Positions 25,621 to 37,817 of a stretch of 64,000 nt of DNA are shown piece after piece. Made by a program: the position numbers and the translations under genes. Each line of letters begins with the position of its first letter. Position 1 is the first letter of the stretch. This stretch comes from Cyclina sinensis (Eukaryota > Mollusca > Bivalvia > Venerida > Veneridae). The DNA is taken from assembly GCA_012932295.1 (NCBI GenBank), contig JAAONU010000013.1, forward strand, positions 3,642,603 to 3,706,602, written 5' to 3'. The notes beneath the pieces are model-generated. The model was not told the origin of the DNA. It searched no databases and was given only the letters and a program-made list of their open reading frames with translations.

Positions 25621-27616
25621 AGCTCACCTGAGCACAAAGTGCTCAGGGTGAGCTTTTCTGATCGGTCTTTGTCCGTCGTCCGTCAGTCCGTCCGTCGTCA
25701 ACTTTTCATTCAAACGACATCTCCTCTGAAACCAATGGGGCAAATTTAATGAAACTTGCCTGGAATGTTCCTTGCATGAAGCTCTACCAAGATTGTTCAA
25801 ATGGTTCTGGTCCATTGCATTTCTGGTTCACTGGAGCTAAAAATAGATTTTATAAGTTGGATCTTTAAAAATCTTCTTCTCCGAAACCACAAGCCCTGGA
25901 GCTTTGATATTTGGTATGAAGCATCATCTAGTGGACCTCTACCAAGTTTGTTCAAATTATGTCCCTTGGGACAAAACTGACCCCACCCCAGGGGTCAGTT
26001 GATTTTACATAGAGTTATATAGGGAAAACTTGAAAATCTTCTTGTCAGAAACCACAAGGCCTAGAGTTAAGATATTTGGTATGTAGCATTGTCTAGTGGA
26101 CCTCTACCAAGTTTGTTCAAATCATGGCCTCTGGGTCAAAAATGGCCTTGCCCCGGGGGTCACTTGTTTTACATAGAGTTATATAGGAAAATCTTTAAAA
26201 AATCTTCTTGTCAGAAACCGTAAGTTATAGAGCTTAGATATTTGGTGTGTAGCATTGTCTAGTGGACCTCTACCAAGTTTGTTCAAATCATGGCCTCTGG
26301 GTCAAAAATGGCCTTGCCCCGGGGGTCACTTGTTTTACATAGAGTTATATAGGAAAATCTTAAAAAATCTTCTTGTCAGAAACCGTAAGTTATAGAGCTT
26401 AGATATTTGGTGTGTAGCATTGTCTAGTGGACCTCTACCAAGTTTGTTCAAATCCTGTCCTCTGGGTCAAAAATGGCCCCGCCCCAGGGGCCACTAGTTT
26501 TACATAGAGTTATATAGGAAAATCTTAAAAAATCTTCTTGTCAGAAACCGTAAGTTATAGAGCTTAGATATTTGGTGTGTAGCATTGCCTAGTGGACCTC
26601 TACCAAGTTTGTTCAAATCATGGCCTCTGGGTCAAAAATGACCCCGCCCCGGTAGTCACTTGTTTTACATAGAGTTATATAGGAAAGACTAAAAAATCTT
26701 CTTGTCAGAAACAAGAAGGCCTACAGTTAAGATATTTGGTATGTAGCATTGTCTAGTGGACCTCTACCAAGTTTGTTCAAATTCTGGCCTCTGGGTCAAA
26801 AATGGCCCCTCCCCGGGGTCACTTGTTTTACATAGAGTTATATAGGAAAATCTTAAAAAAATCTTCTTATCAGAAACCGTAAGTTATAGAGCTTAGATAT
26901 TTGGTGTGTAGCATTGTCTAGTGGACCTCTACCAAGCTTGTTCAAATCCTGGCCTCTGAGTCAAAAATGGCCCCGCCCCAGGGGCCACTAGTTTTACATA
27001 GAGTTATATAAGAAAATCTAAAAAAATCTTCTTGTCAGAAACCGTAAGTTATAGAGCTTAGATATTTGGTGTGTAGCATTGTCTAGTGGACCTCTACCAA
27101 GTTTGTTAGAAAAATGTCCCTGGGGTCACTATTGGCCCCGCCCGAGGGGTCACAAGTTTTAAATAACAATATAGAAGAAAATCTTTAAAAACCTTCTTGT
27201 CTGAAACCACAAGACCTAGAATTTTAAAATTTGGCATGAAGCAAGCTTTATCAAGCTTTTTCAAATTATTGGATTAGGTTAAAGGTCACGGAGGCTAAAA
27301 GTAGATATATCTACTGTACCTCATAGAGCCTTCATTTATAGACCAATATCTTTGATATTCAGTATAGAGGTTCCTTGCATGGACCTCTACCCATGGGTAG
27401 GGTTTGAGGTCACTGGGTCAAGGTCAAGGTCACCATAGCTTATAATAGATATTTCTACTTTCTGTCATACAGCCTTTATTTATTGACTGATATTTTACAT
27501 ATTTGGTTTGTAGGCACTTACATATTTTCAATTAAAAAATGAAATACTGCTTAACAGCAAACCTACAGCCAAAGTACTCAGGTGAGCGATCCAGGGCCAT
27601 CATGGCCCTCTTGTTT
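25621..27616 (+). mobile_element. Family A element, copy A5 (complete, young)
   Basis: It has a 15-bp-stem hairpin (25621-25654), a GTCC-rich tract, a ~270 bp head, eight ~165 bp monomers, and a tail ending CAGGGCCATCATGGCCCTCT then TGTTT. It is nearly identical at head and tail to the copies at 13787 and 52908. The triple half-site GGGTCAAGGTCAAGGTCA is at 27415-27432. Confidence 0.88.
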
Positions 27617-28550
27617 TATGATATTTTTAATCAGGGCCTTCAATAAATTCCCCATGGTTAGCCCCAAATCAGTTAATGCGTACTTTGGTTACTCCTCACC
27701 AAAAAAAAGTGAAGACAATCTCCAATACATATGATAACTTTACTTCTGCTGATATAAACTGAATACACTTTCATCAAATAACATTTATTTTTGTCTACAC
27801 AGTTTATCAATATTTATTGAATTTTTGCCATACATACTTTAATTATAAAAGCGGATTAATACCGAGTAATATTCAATCAATTGAATTGAAAGTCGGCCAT
27901 ATTGGATATTGTCCATGTGAGTTATGTAAACAAATCAGACATTTTAAATAATTTATGGCGAATTTCATCATTGTTCACAACTAGTTAGGCTCAGGAATTC
28001 AATATTATAACTGGATTTAACAAGGTAAATAAATTTCACTCGCTGTCACAGTCTGAAATACAGCGGATTCTCTTGTGGTGGGGAAATTCCTGAAGTTTCA
28101 TCAAGCAGTAGTTCCGGCACAAACAGTGTATTATCAAAATGGTAATTAACTGATTCAAAACAGTGTATTATCACTTTTATCTCACTGATATTTCCCTATA
28201 TTTCATTGGTAGGCATAAAATAAAACACTTTTCTCAAGGGCAGATAACCCTCAAATTTATTTTTGCAATGTTATGCCCCTTTTTCAAGTTAAAATTTCTT
28301 GGTTAACCTTTTTCTTTATGTCCATGTCTCAAAAAGTGTCAAAGATATTCAATTCAAACTTGGAATACTTGATCACCAGCAAGACCCCTGCAAAGATTGT
28401 TGGTACCCATGTCCCTGGGGTCACAGTTAGCCCCACCCCCAGGGGTAACTTGATTTTCCTTATATCAAGGAAAAAACTTCTTAAGCCTAGAAATAAAATA
28501 TTAACTGACATGAGATGGGTAAGTACTTCCTCGTCCCCTCTGTGTGGGGA
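27617..28550. other. Noncoding DNA, partly decayed repeat
   Basis: 27617-28250 is AT-rich with no call. GGCATAAAATAAAA at 28213 is the inverse of TTTTATTTTATGCC at 25586, so these may be arms of an older element that now encloses copy A5. 28270-28500 resembles family A/E monomers (CCCTGGGGTCACAGTTAGCC). Confidence 0.45.
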
Positions 28551-28850
28551 CCAGCCCCCTCCCCCCCTCCAGGGCCCTATTTTTTTTCTTAATTTTAATA
28601 CATAGGTACTTGATACCCCATCCACCCTCACCCAACCAGTCACTCCCCCCCCCCCCCCCCCCCCAATTTTTTTTACCCACCACCCCGGGCCCTTTTTTTT
28701 TTTTTTTTAAATAGGTACATGACTCCCCATCCAACCCCCAAACCAGTCTCCCCCCCCCCCCCCTCATTTTTTTACCCCCCGGGCTCTGGTTTTTTTTTTT
28801 TTTTTTCTAAAATACATATGTACTTGACTTTCCCCCCCCCCCCCCCCCAG
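28551..28850. repeat. Alternating poly-C / poly-T tandem block
   Basis: Three ~95-110 bp units alternate long C runs (up to ~22) with long T runs (up to ~18), separated by TAGGTACTTGA-like words and CCGGGC. Open frames read through it on either strand are compositional artefacts. Run lengths should not be trusted. Confidence 0.85.
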
Positions 28851-30206
28851 GTTCGAATATGGGTCATCTGGGGTCAAAAACTAGGTCACTGAGACCAAAT
28901 ATGGAAAAACCTTTTTATCACTCTAGAGGTAACATTTTCAGCCCAAATATCCTGGAAATATGTCAGACAGGTTGTTTTGATGATTTCTAGCTCAAGTTTA
29001 AATTTGGGTCATGTGTGGTCAAAAACTAGGTCACACAGCCCAAATATGGTAAAACCTTGTTAACACTCTAAAGGTAACATTTTTAGCCCAAATTTCCTGA
29101 AAAAAACTGTCAGAAAGCTTGTTAAGATGATTTCTAGCTCAAGTTGGAATATGGGTCATGTGGGGTCAAAAACTAGGTCACACAGCCTGTATATGGAAAA
29201 ACCTAGTTAACACTCTAGAGGTAACATTTTCAGCCCAAATATCCTGGAAATATGTCAGATAGGTTGTTTCGATGATTTCTAGGTCAAGTTCGAATATGGG
29301 TCATCTGGGGTAAAAAACTAGGTCACACAGCCTGAATATGGAAAAACTTTGTTAACACTCTAGAGGTAACATTTTCAGCCCAAATATCCTGGAAATATGT
29401 CAGAAAGGTTGTATCGATGATTTCTAGCCCAAGTCCGAATATGGGTCATCTGGGGGTCAAAAACTAGGTCACAGAGCTTAAATTTGGAAAAACCTTGTTT
29501 ACACTCTACAGGTAACATTTTCAACCCAAATATTCTGGAAATATGTCAGAGAAGTTATTTCGATGGTTTCTAGGTCAAGTTCGAATATGGGTCATCTGGG
29601 GTCAAAAACTAGGTCACAGAGCTTAAATTTGGAAAAACCTTGTTTACACTCTACAGGTAACATTTTCAACCCAAATATTCTGGAAATATGTCAGAAAAGT
29701 TATTTCGATGGTTTCTAGGTCAAGTTCGAATATGGGTCATCTGGGGTCAAAAACTAGGTCACAGAGCCCAAAAATAGAAATATCTTGTTAAGGCTCTAGA
29801 GGCTTCTGTTTCAGTCCAAATATCCTGGCAGTTTGTCAGGAAGGTTGTTTGGTTGTTCAAATTATTAGATGAGGTTAAAGGTCACGAAGGCTAAAAATAG
29901 ATTTATCTACTGTACCTCATAAAGCCTTCAATTATAGACCAATATCTTTGATATTCAATGTATAGGTTCCTTGCATGGACCTCTACCCATGGGTAGGGTT
30001 TGAGGTCACTGGGTCAAGGTCACCATAGCTTATAATAGATATTTCTACTTTCTGTCATACAGCCTTTATTTATTGACTGATATTTTACATATTTGGTTTG
30101 TAGGCACTTATATGTTTTCAATTAAAAAATAAAATACTGCTTAACAGCAAACCTACAGCCAAAGTACTCAGGTGAGCGATCCAGGGCCATCATGGCCCTC
30201 TTGTTT
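28851..30206 (+). mobile_element. Family A element, copy A6 (second monomer type, 5' end lost)
   Basis: The body is ~135-147 bp monomers with GAATATGGGTCATCTGGGGT, AAAAACTAGGTCACA, TATGGAAAAACC and TCTAGAGGTAACATTTTCAG. The last ~350 bp, including the terminal stem-loop and TCTTGTTT, is the same tail as copies A3 and A5. So one tail type is coupled to two different internal repeat families. The left end is unclear and merges with the poly-C/poly-T block. Confidence 0.75.
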
Positions 30207-31735
30207 AAATACACAACTACTTGACCAAAGAAAAAAATTTCACCTTGTACAACTAGGTACTTGCCCTTCCCCACTCAAATTTTTTTCACTTGGGCCTCTT
30301 GTTTAACTTGGCTTATAATTAATTATCCAGCACTGGCAAAAGTTGAGCATGCTGTCTGTGGACAGGTCTTGTTGTACTTTGACTAGAATGCTGTCTTTTC
30401 CAGCAGGCTCTTGTTTACCTTTTTAGTTATTCTGACAGAGTACCCAAGGGTGACACAAGTGTTCCACTGAACACCCATCTAGTGATTAAAATAATGAGAG
30501 TTAAAGTGCTGTAGGACTGGTTATTAATGTTCAGTGACTTTGGAAATGTCAATTTCCTGAGATAAAAGTGAATTAAAAGGATGATTAATACTGGCATTTT
30601 GGGTTAATATTCCTCTGGGACGCTAACCTACCTTCTGTTTTCTGAAGTATGAATGAGTAAATTAAGAGGTGTATGCAAAGGAAGGTCTAAGAGTTATAAA
30701 ACCAAGAAGCAGATAGCTCTTTTTCAAATTTACCCCTCAAAATGCTGTATCCAAATCTGTGAGTTATTTCTGTTGGAAATAAATGAGTTTCAGTTTAAGT
30801 AACCACTATTAAAAAGCAATTGAAGAAAGTTTCCTCAGAATTTCTTCAACACTGTCTTTGTTGTATAATAAATTATCATCATTGATATTACAAGAAAGGC
30901 GCTACTTGAAATAATAAGTTCACTGCCTTATGAAATGCAAGTGAGACAGACAGTGAAAACAAATAGAACCTTTCACTGATATGCTGGTAGCTGGTGCCAC
31001 CATAATTCTGAATTGTCCTGACACTCAACCCAGACGTGTAATTAAAAGAATTGATTCCGTGTCTGATATAATGCGAATAAGGAGATAAATAAAGTGAATT
31101 ATTTTATTGAAAAAGCTTGCTGACTGTAGAAAACATTTACAAATGATCATCTCATCCTTGTATACAACATTTTTACTTGTTTACTCAAAAGAAGAAAGTA
31201 TGGAATTTGTCAGGAAAGTTAACTAATACAAAGCATTCAGCTTATTGACTTCGATGAGTTAAGTAACTCTGTATCAAGGCCATTGCACTCAAAAAAGCCA
31301 AGAATAACAAACTTGACTGACCACTTTGGCATCTTTGGAATATAAGATGATAGCTATTATAATAAGGTTTATAATTATTCGTTCTCTTGCTTTTGTTTAC
31401 AACAGTTAGTGGGCTTTTTACACCAAATCAGTTTGTTTCAGATAGCCTGAAGTGATTGATCTTGCCACTCACTCTGAGGCACTGTCAGTTGTCTTTGGTT
31501 AATAACTCCATCACATGAATTAATCCATTTTGAAAAATGCACAATATATTTCAACTTTTTCCATGATTGCCATTACAGTAAATTGTACAGCTAATAGTAA
31601 AGTATATGAAGTCTTTAGGCTCCCAATCGATGTAAAATTAATAAGTTTAAACTGAACTAAGCCAATAAGCCGGTAAGAGAAAAAGAATGGTTACTGGTTT
31701 GCAGAGATCTAAAATACTAAACAGTGACAACTTGT
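30207..31735. other. Unassigned noncoding DNA
   Basis: No gene or repeat was recognised apart from a CCTCTTGTTTAA echo of the family A end near 30295. Confidence 0.4.
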
Positions 31736-32383
31736 ACAAACCTAACAAAAGCTCATGACAGATAGATTAGCTTTGAAAACCTAGCAAAAGCTCATGGCAG
31801 ATAGATAAGCTTACAAACCTAACAAAAGCTCATGGGAGATAGATAAGCTTACAAACCTAATGAAAGCTCATGGCAGATAGATAAGTTTACAAACCTCACA
31901 AAATCACATGGCAGATAGGTAAGCTTGCAAACCTAATGAAAGCTCATGGCAGATAGATAAGCTTTGAAAACCTAGCAAAAGCTCATGGCAGATAGATAAG
32001 CTTACAAACCTAATGAAAGCTCATGGCAGATAGATAAGTTTACAAACTTAATGAAAGCACATGGCAGATAGATAAGCTTACAAACCTAATGTAAGCTCAT
32101 GGCAGATAGATAAGCTTACAAACCTAATGAAAGCTCATGGCAGATAGATAAGCTTACAAACCTAATGAAAGCTCATGGCAGATAGATAAGCTTACAAACC
32201 TAATGAAAGTTCATGGCAGATAGATAAGCTTACAGACCTAACAAAAGCACATGGCAGATAGATAAGCTTACAAACCTAATGAAAGCTCATGGCAGATAGA
32301 TAAGCTTACAGACCTAATGAAAGCTCATGGCAGATAGGTAAGCTTACAAACCTGACAAAAGCTCATGGCAGATAGATAACCTT
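31736..32383. repeat. 38-bp minisatellite, about 17 units
   Basis: Typical unit: ACAAACCTAATGAAAGCTCA followed by TGGCAGATAGATAAGCTT. Units differ by a few bases and some have one extra base. Nearly every unit holds a GATAG and an AGATAAG word. Confidence 0.95.
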
Positions 32384-34592
32384 ATTTGCAGATTGTCTTT
32401 AATATCTCACTAAATTATGTAAGACTGATGAAAATGAATTACAACATGGAATAGAACATGAAGTTTTCTATGTAATATGGTACCTTACTTTAAAAAATCA
32501 TACCAGAAGTGAAATAGTGTCGGGTTTTGTAATAGAGGCTTCAGTTATAATGGCTGAGACTGGTTTTAAAGCAAGCAGACTAGATTTAGTTTTCAGAGTC
32601 TGCACCATGGCATATTATTTTGTATACCAAGTGGCACCTTTTCAAAATCTTAATTTTTATCTGGTAAGATTGAAAAGCAATTCTCTTATACTTTGGTTTG
32701 GTTATAAAATGCATTAACAGCTGGTGTACCCCAGGGTGCGTTTCTGTAACACCTCTGTTTCTAATACTATTTAATAATAAAACTGATATTAAATCAATTG
32801 TTTTTTTAGATATAATTGGATGTAAGCTTGGATTACAATGACTGTACACAAAGTGCAAAATGATGAACAGCTTTTTAACAAACTATTATTTAGTGCCACA
32901 GCAATTCATAAGTGTTACCAAATGGATTGAATACTTAATTTTCAAGATAACTTACAAGATAATTAACAGTTAATAATACAGTGGTGTTCATGTTTTAGCA
33001 TGTTAGTTATAAAATGAAAGTAAGTCTTAAAATAAAAGATTTGATGCACCATTTTTAGACTTTCATAAAAGTGCTTTTCAAAAAAAAAAAAAAAAAAAAA
33101 GTAGTAGTCTATGAATATTTTCCAAACAGTATTGCATTATGTAACAGAAAAATTAATTCATAGAAAATGAACGAGATTTTCTTGAAATTTTCATTAATGA
33201 ATGGCCAGGTATTTTGCCAAATGAGTATGTACAAAAAGAGAATACCTTATGGAAATGTGCAGATAATTTAATGAGTATTTCTTAATTACAAATTAGCACA
33301 CTACTGAATGATTGTTTAATTCTTGAATACATCAGAAAGAAGTGCATAAGAAGCAAATCATAGCATAATGTTTACAGACACTTTATTAATAAAACACATT
33401 CTATAAATAATAAAACTGATACAGCTGTATGAAAATTGTCAGTCTGAATGAATCTTAATTAATTGAACTATAGTACTGGTAATGCACTCTGGGATCAAAT
33501 TATGTCATTTTGGAGACGTAGTTATGTAAGCCATGTATTATTTATGGGCAGCAAGTAGACTAAGTCTTAATTGAATATCTTTTTTTCTTTATGTTCAACA
33601 TCAGTTTGATAAGATTTTACATGGTTCTAATATAAATTTTACACCAATATTATTTATTTACAGTTGTCTGTGAAATATCCTGATTTATTTCCTGTCATGT
33701 CACTGGTTAATCTTTTGTCATAATGGAAGGAATAGTCTATGATTGTGAGATGAAGACAACGTCAGTCTCTGTTATTCGATTAAAAGCAATAATGTTCTTC
33801 AGTGTGATATTTGTACGCCTTAATTAAACCTGAGAAAATTGTTTGTTTTCTTATGCTTATTTGTACTTTAAGCTTTGGACTGTCTGTTATATACTGTTTG
33901 AGAAGTTTACTCACAGGCCATCAAGCCTAATTCTCATTACTTAACTATTTTGACCATGTGTGGGAAGTGGGGAGGTGAAAAGTTAAAGACAGTCAAGTCT
34001 CCAAAGCTACTAAATCCTGATCTCATAACTGATCTGACTGTGATAAAAAAAAAAAATCAAAAACTCGCTTCAGAAAAAAAAAATTAAGCATCTTAAAATA
34101 CCTAACTGTAAAAATTAATGTACACAATCTGTTGCCCATAAAGAGGATATTAGTACTGTTAAAAACTGGATAAAAACAAGGAAAAAGTATTAGTGGTAGA
34201 ACAATTATACTGCAACCAGAATTTAAACAAATCATACTTTGGACTTTTAAATCATTCATAAGTCAGTTCTTATTTATTTCTCAATAGATAGTAATCAGTC
34301 TTGTAATATAATGGAAACATCATTTGAATGTCTGAAATAAGTCTTCTTTTGTTAAAAACAATTTAAAGAAATTGATGGCTTTTTATTGTTGTGATTTTAC
34401 TAAAAGCTATAGGGTGTCTATAAATAACAATTTATTCACTATCACATACTCTTTTACTGTGCATATTTAAAAAAGTGGGTGAAAAGGTACTAGTATGTTA
34501 AAAATTTCACAAAAGATTATCTTAGAATAAGGCTTTCATTTAAGGGTTCAAATGCGCAAGAACATTGCAAAGCCATTTTGTTCAGATTGTAT
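32384..34592. other. Unassigned AT-rich noncoding DNA
   Basis: It holds a pure A run of 21 at 33080-33100, which might mark the end of an old retroposed sequence, though nothing recognisable precedes it. There are no genes. Overlapping open frames at 32517-32858 lie on both strands without similarity to known proteins. Confidence 0.4.
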
Positions 34593-34823
34593 GATATTAA
34601 GAATACAAGGTTAATGCCTTGACATTAAGAATACAAGGTTAATGCCTTGACATTAAGAATACAAGGTTAATGCCTTGACATTAAGAATACAAGGTTAATG
34701 CCTTGACATTAAGAATACAAGGTTAATGCCTTGACATTAAGAATACAAGGTTAAGCCTTGACATTAAGAATACAAGGTTAATGCCTTGACATTAAGATTA
34801 CTAGGTTTATGCCTTGACATTAG
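34593..34823. repeat. 28-bp minisatellite, 8 units
   Basis: The unit is GACATTAAGAATACAAGG followed by TTAATGCCTT. Six units are identical or lack one base; the last is diverged. Units are contiguous with no spacers, so it is not a CRISPR array. Confidence 0.95.
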
Positions 34824-37198
34824 TTCAGTCTTAATCATATCTAATATTTTATTGTGAATATTTCTTGCTAAATATTAGTTCAGTTGCCCTAAAAAATACT
34901 TTATGTGAATATTACTTATTTCTATAGGTACTTGACATAAAACTTGTGTGGGCCAAGTGCAAAGAAAGTTAGAAAATTTCACATAAAAAAGGAATATATT
35001 GCTTGTGAAAAATAATTGAGCAGTGGCCAAAAGATATGCCTCAGTGCTTTAAATCCAGTCTAATGACCTTTGTATAGAATCTGTGTTCATACTTCAGTTA
35101 TCTAACCTCTTTTTTAGGGGGAATAACTCATGTGTTACTAATGTAACTAATTGAATTTTATGGTCAGGTTGACTTCATAATTTTGCTTACGTTAATTCTT
35201 CCTTAGGGAAGCAAACCTATATTTATCTATCTCACTGTTTCTAAATCTTTATTGTTGCCAGAAGTAGCTGAATTTCCAGCTGTAAAATAATGTACCTTAG
35301 TTCTTAGTTCTTGCTGAAAATAGTAAGTTTACAAATAGTAGAGCAACTAACTTGTATTATTATATGGATGCAGGTGCAGAGCCAGGGTGCACCCGCTCTA
35401 AAATCCTGCAAGTATAATAAATAGAAATACTGTACGTTACAGATTTATCCGATTCATAGAAGTTCTTTCACCGCTCATATTTAAATTATATACAAAGTGT
35501 CTGTAAAACTGAGATAGTTAGAAATTGTTTGACCGATCATTAGTAAAGACACAGACAATGTTAATTTTATCATCCATATTACCAGTGTTACACATATTAT
35601 GTGGATTTTATTCATACTTGGACACAACACCTATTTGGACAAAACCTTCCCACTGACCTATATTTGTTTGACCTTGACCCCTGAATGGCCTTCACCTTGA
35701 AGATCCAATTGTTCAAAAACTTTAACATTGGCCAATTGTAACGGAAGCCAAGGAAGGTTTTCATTTCTGTTACTAACTTTGCTTGAAGTTAGATATAAAT
35801 ATTTTAAACAGTTGAAATACCATGGTGTCATATTTTAAAATGAACATAAAAATCTTGTGAAAGTGACTCAGTTTCTAGGGTGAATGACATTCCGAATTTA
35901 GTTTTTTCCTGTAATCAGTTGACACATTTCCAATAGTTGACTTGGAGGATCAACTGGTTTCAGTTCTTCTCTATCAATTTCATCCATCAGTTGGTTTACA
36001 ATTTCAACATTCTCAAAGTATTGCCATGGGGGGAAAATTTCCCCTTTTATATGTATTTTGTTACAATTTTGTTAAAACAAATAGAGTCTTACAAGGATCA
36101 GCTTACAGTGTTTTTTTTTTTAAAAATGCTTAGAGGAACAGTCTTTGGACTTTTTGTTCAGCTTGTTATAGAATGGATGCCTTCTGAATTGATAAAAACG
36201 AACATTATATAAGACAGATTCTGATTAGCAACTGAAAGAACATGACTATTACCCAACATTCACTGAAACTTCCTTCCTGTACATGAATATTTTGATGGCA
36301 TCAGAGAAAAGAGCTGTAGAATAATGTATAATTAAAACTGATTGAAATGCAAAAACAATTTTCTAAATTGTGCACTCATGCAAATATCTGTGCTTAAAAT
36401 GGTTTAAATTGTCTAGATCTCTTCAATTCGAGCCGTGATTGATGAGCAAAACTGGGATCTAAAGTCTGTCATTAGAGATTGCTATTAAGCCCCTCGAGAT
36501 TGTCTTCGGATTGTGTCAGTCATTGCTGGCTTTATTTACTATCTGTGGAAGAGGATTACTTTTGACTCCTCATAGTGTCCCAGCTTACCATTTAAATTGA
36601 AAGTTTTAGAAGCCTTAATTAACAAAAAATTAACTAAGTGTTGTACATGCAAGTGTTGACAACATTGTCAATTATTTTCAGCTAAACTGAATGTCAGAGC
36701 AGATGATTTTTTTTTTATTACGTAATTGAACTTTTTCTTGCCAAATCATTTCAAGGAATCACGCTCATGTCATTAAAGTGCCTGGTCTAAGAATTAGCTA
36801 AATATTTTTTATTTCAAGACTGGTGAGAACAGGATTTATTTACTGTGCAATTTCTCCAGCCGGAGTGTTGTGATAGTAAATTTTGCAAAGAAGTCAAGCA
36901 CAGTAATCACCATGAAATTTCAGGAGAATAGAAAAATTATTCATGTAATTTTTTTAGTTCAGCTAGAAAAATGATGAAGAAGGAATCACTAACTAGCCAG
37001 CTCTCTCTCACAAGCTTATCAAAAGTCAAAATGCCCTGAGATATGAAAGGAGTTATGCTACATGAAATGACAATTTTTTATGTTGATTATCGTATGACAA
37101 GTCTTGTCATTACTTTGGTGGCAAAGGTATTAAGATTTAGAATTGGGGAGAATGGCAAAGGTATAATTTTGAAGAATGGTAAACACATAAATGTTTGA
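34824..37198. other. Noncoding DNA with a family F fragment
   Basis: 35600-35760 matches the monomer of the element at 51.7-52.7 kb (TACTTGGACACAACACC, TTGACCTTGACCCCTGAATG). 36421-36620 is GC-richer with TTTATTTAC and GGATTA words and could be a conserved noncoding element. The rest is unassigned. Confidence 0.45.
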
Positions 37199-37518
37199 AA
37201 TGGTATATATGTTAGGAAAGGCAAAGACATCAATGTTAGGAAAGGCAATGGTATATATGTTAGGAAAGGCAATGGTATATATGTTAGGAAAGGCAAAGAC
37301 ATCAATGTTAGGAAAGGCAATGGTATATATGTTAGGAAAGGCAAAGACATCAATGTTAGGAAAGGCAATGGTATATATGTTAGGAAAGGCAATTGTATAT
37401 ATGTTAGGAAAGGCAAAGACATCAATGTTAGGACAGGCAATTGTATATATGTTAGGAAAGGCAAAGACATCAATGTTAGGAAAGGCAATTGTATATATGT
37501 TAGGAAAGGCAAAGACAT
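37199..37518. repeat. 24-bp minisatellite with two alternating variants
   Basis: About 13 units of ATGTTAGGAAAGGCAA plus either TGGTATAT or AGACATCA. Because 24 is a multiple of three, it is open on both strands (MLGKAMVY/MLGKAKTS on +, PFLTYIQL on -). It ends ~190 bp before the first visible MON2 exon. Confidence 0.93.
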
Positions 37519-37706
37519 AAATGTGGTTTTGTTAAGCAAGCCATAAATATATACACAGAGCAAATCACATGGATTAGTTCAGTCCTGATTCTTTTAAAAA
37601 AGGCATAAAAAATACTAAAAATGTAACACATGTAGATTTTGATTTAATATTAGATAAAATAATGTTGTTTCATGTTATTTATAGATATTGTTCTTGTATA
37701 TTGCAG

Positions 37707-37817
37707 GTGAGTCAGCATCCACACACAGGTTTAAGGAACTGGGGAGGTGAGGCAATCACACATCTAGTACAGTCAGCACTAGCCTACAAGCATGACCCTC
37801 CACTGCAGCAAAATCTG
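37707..37817 (+). CDS. MON2: MON2 exon 1 of those visible
   Basis: It is 37 codons, entering in phase 0 after ttgcag and ending before gtatga. It encodes a segment with [19 protein letters not shown] and HDPPLQQN, which aligns with the human stretch around MREWGAEALTSLI and NHDPPLSQN. It is an internal exon: nothing marks a start, so earlier exons must lie to the left, probably outside the window. A 24-bp minisatellite ends about 190 bp before its acceptor. Confidence 0.93.

Noticed and set aside
13794..25815. Similar - strand open frames (MDQNHLNNLGRASCKEH...) at 13794-13997 and 25624-25815
   Set aside because: They lie in the conserved head of family A elements on the strand opposite to element direction. 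The match reflects repeat identity, and indels change the frame between copies.
28273..28767. Overlapping ~90-110 codon Gly/Pro-rich open frames on both strands
   Set aside because: They are the result of poly-C/poly-T runs and decayed repeats; composition explains them.
34593..34823. Regular 28-bp repeats resembling a CRISPR array
   Set aside because: Units abut directly with no unique spacers, and the setting is an animal genome.
37087..37563. 158-codon - strand and 109-codon + strand open frames with 8-residue repeats
   Set aside because: They are produced by a 24-bp minisatellite inside a presumed intron. Both strands are open for the same reason, with no signal peptide or domain.
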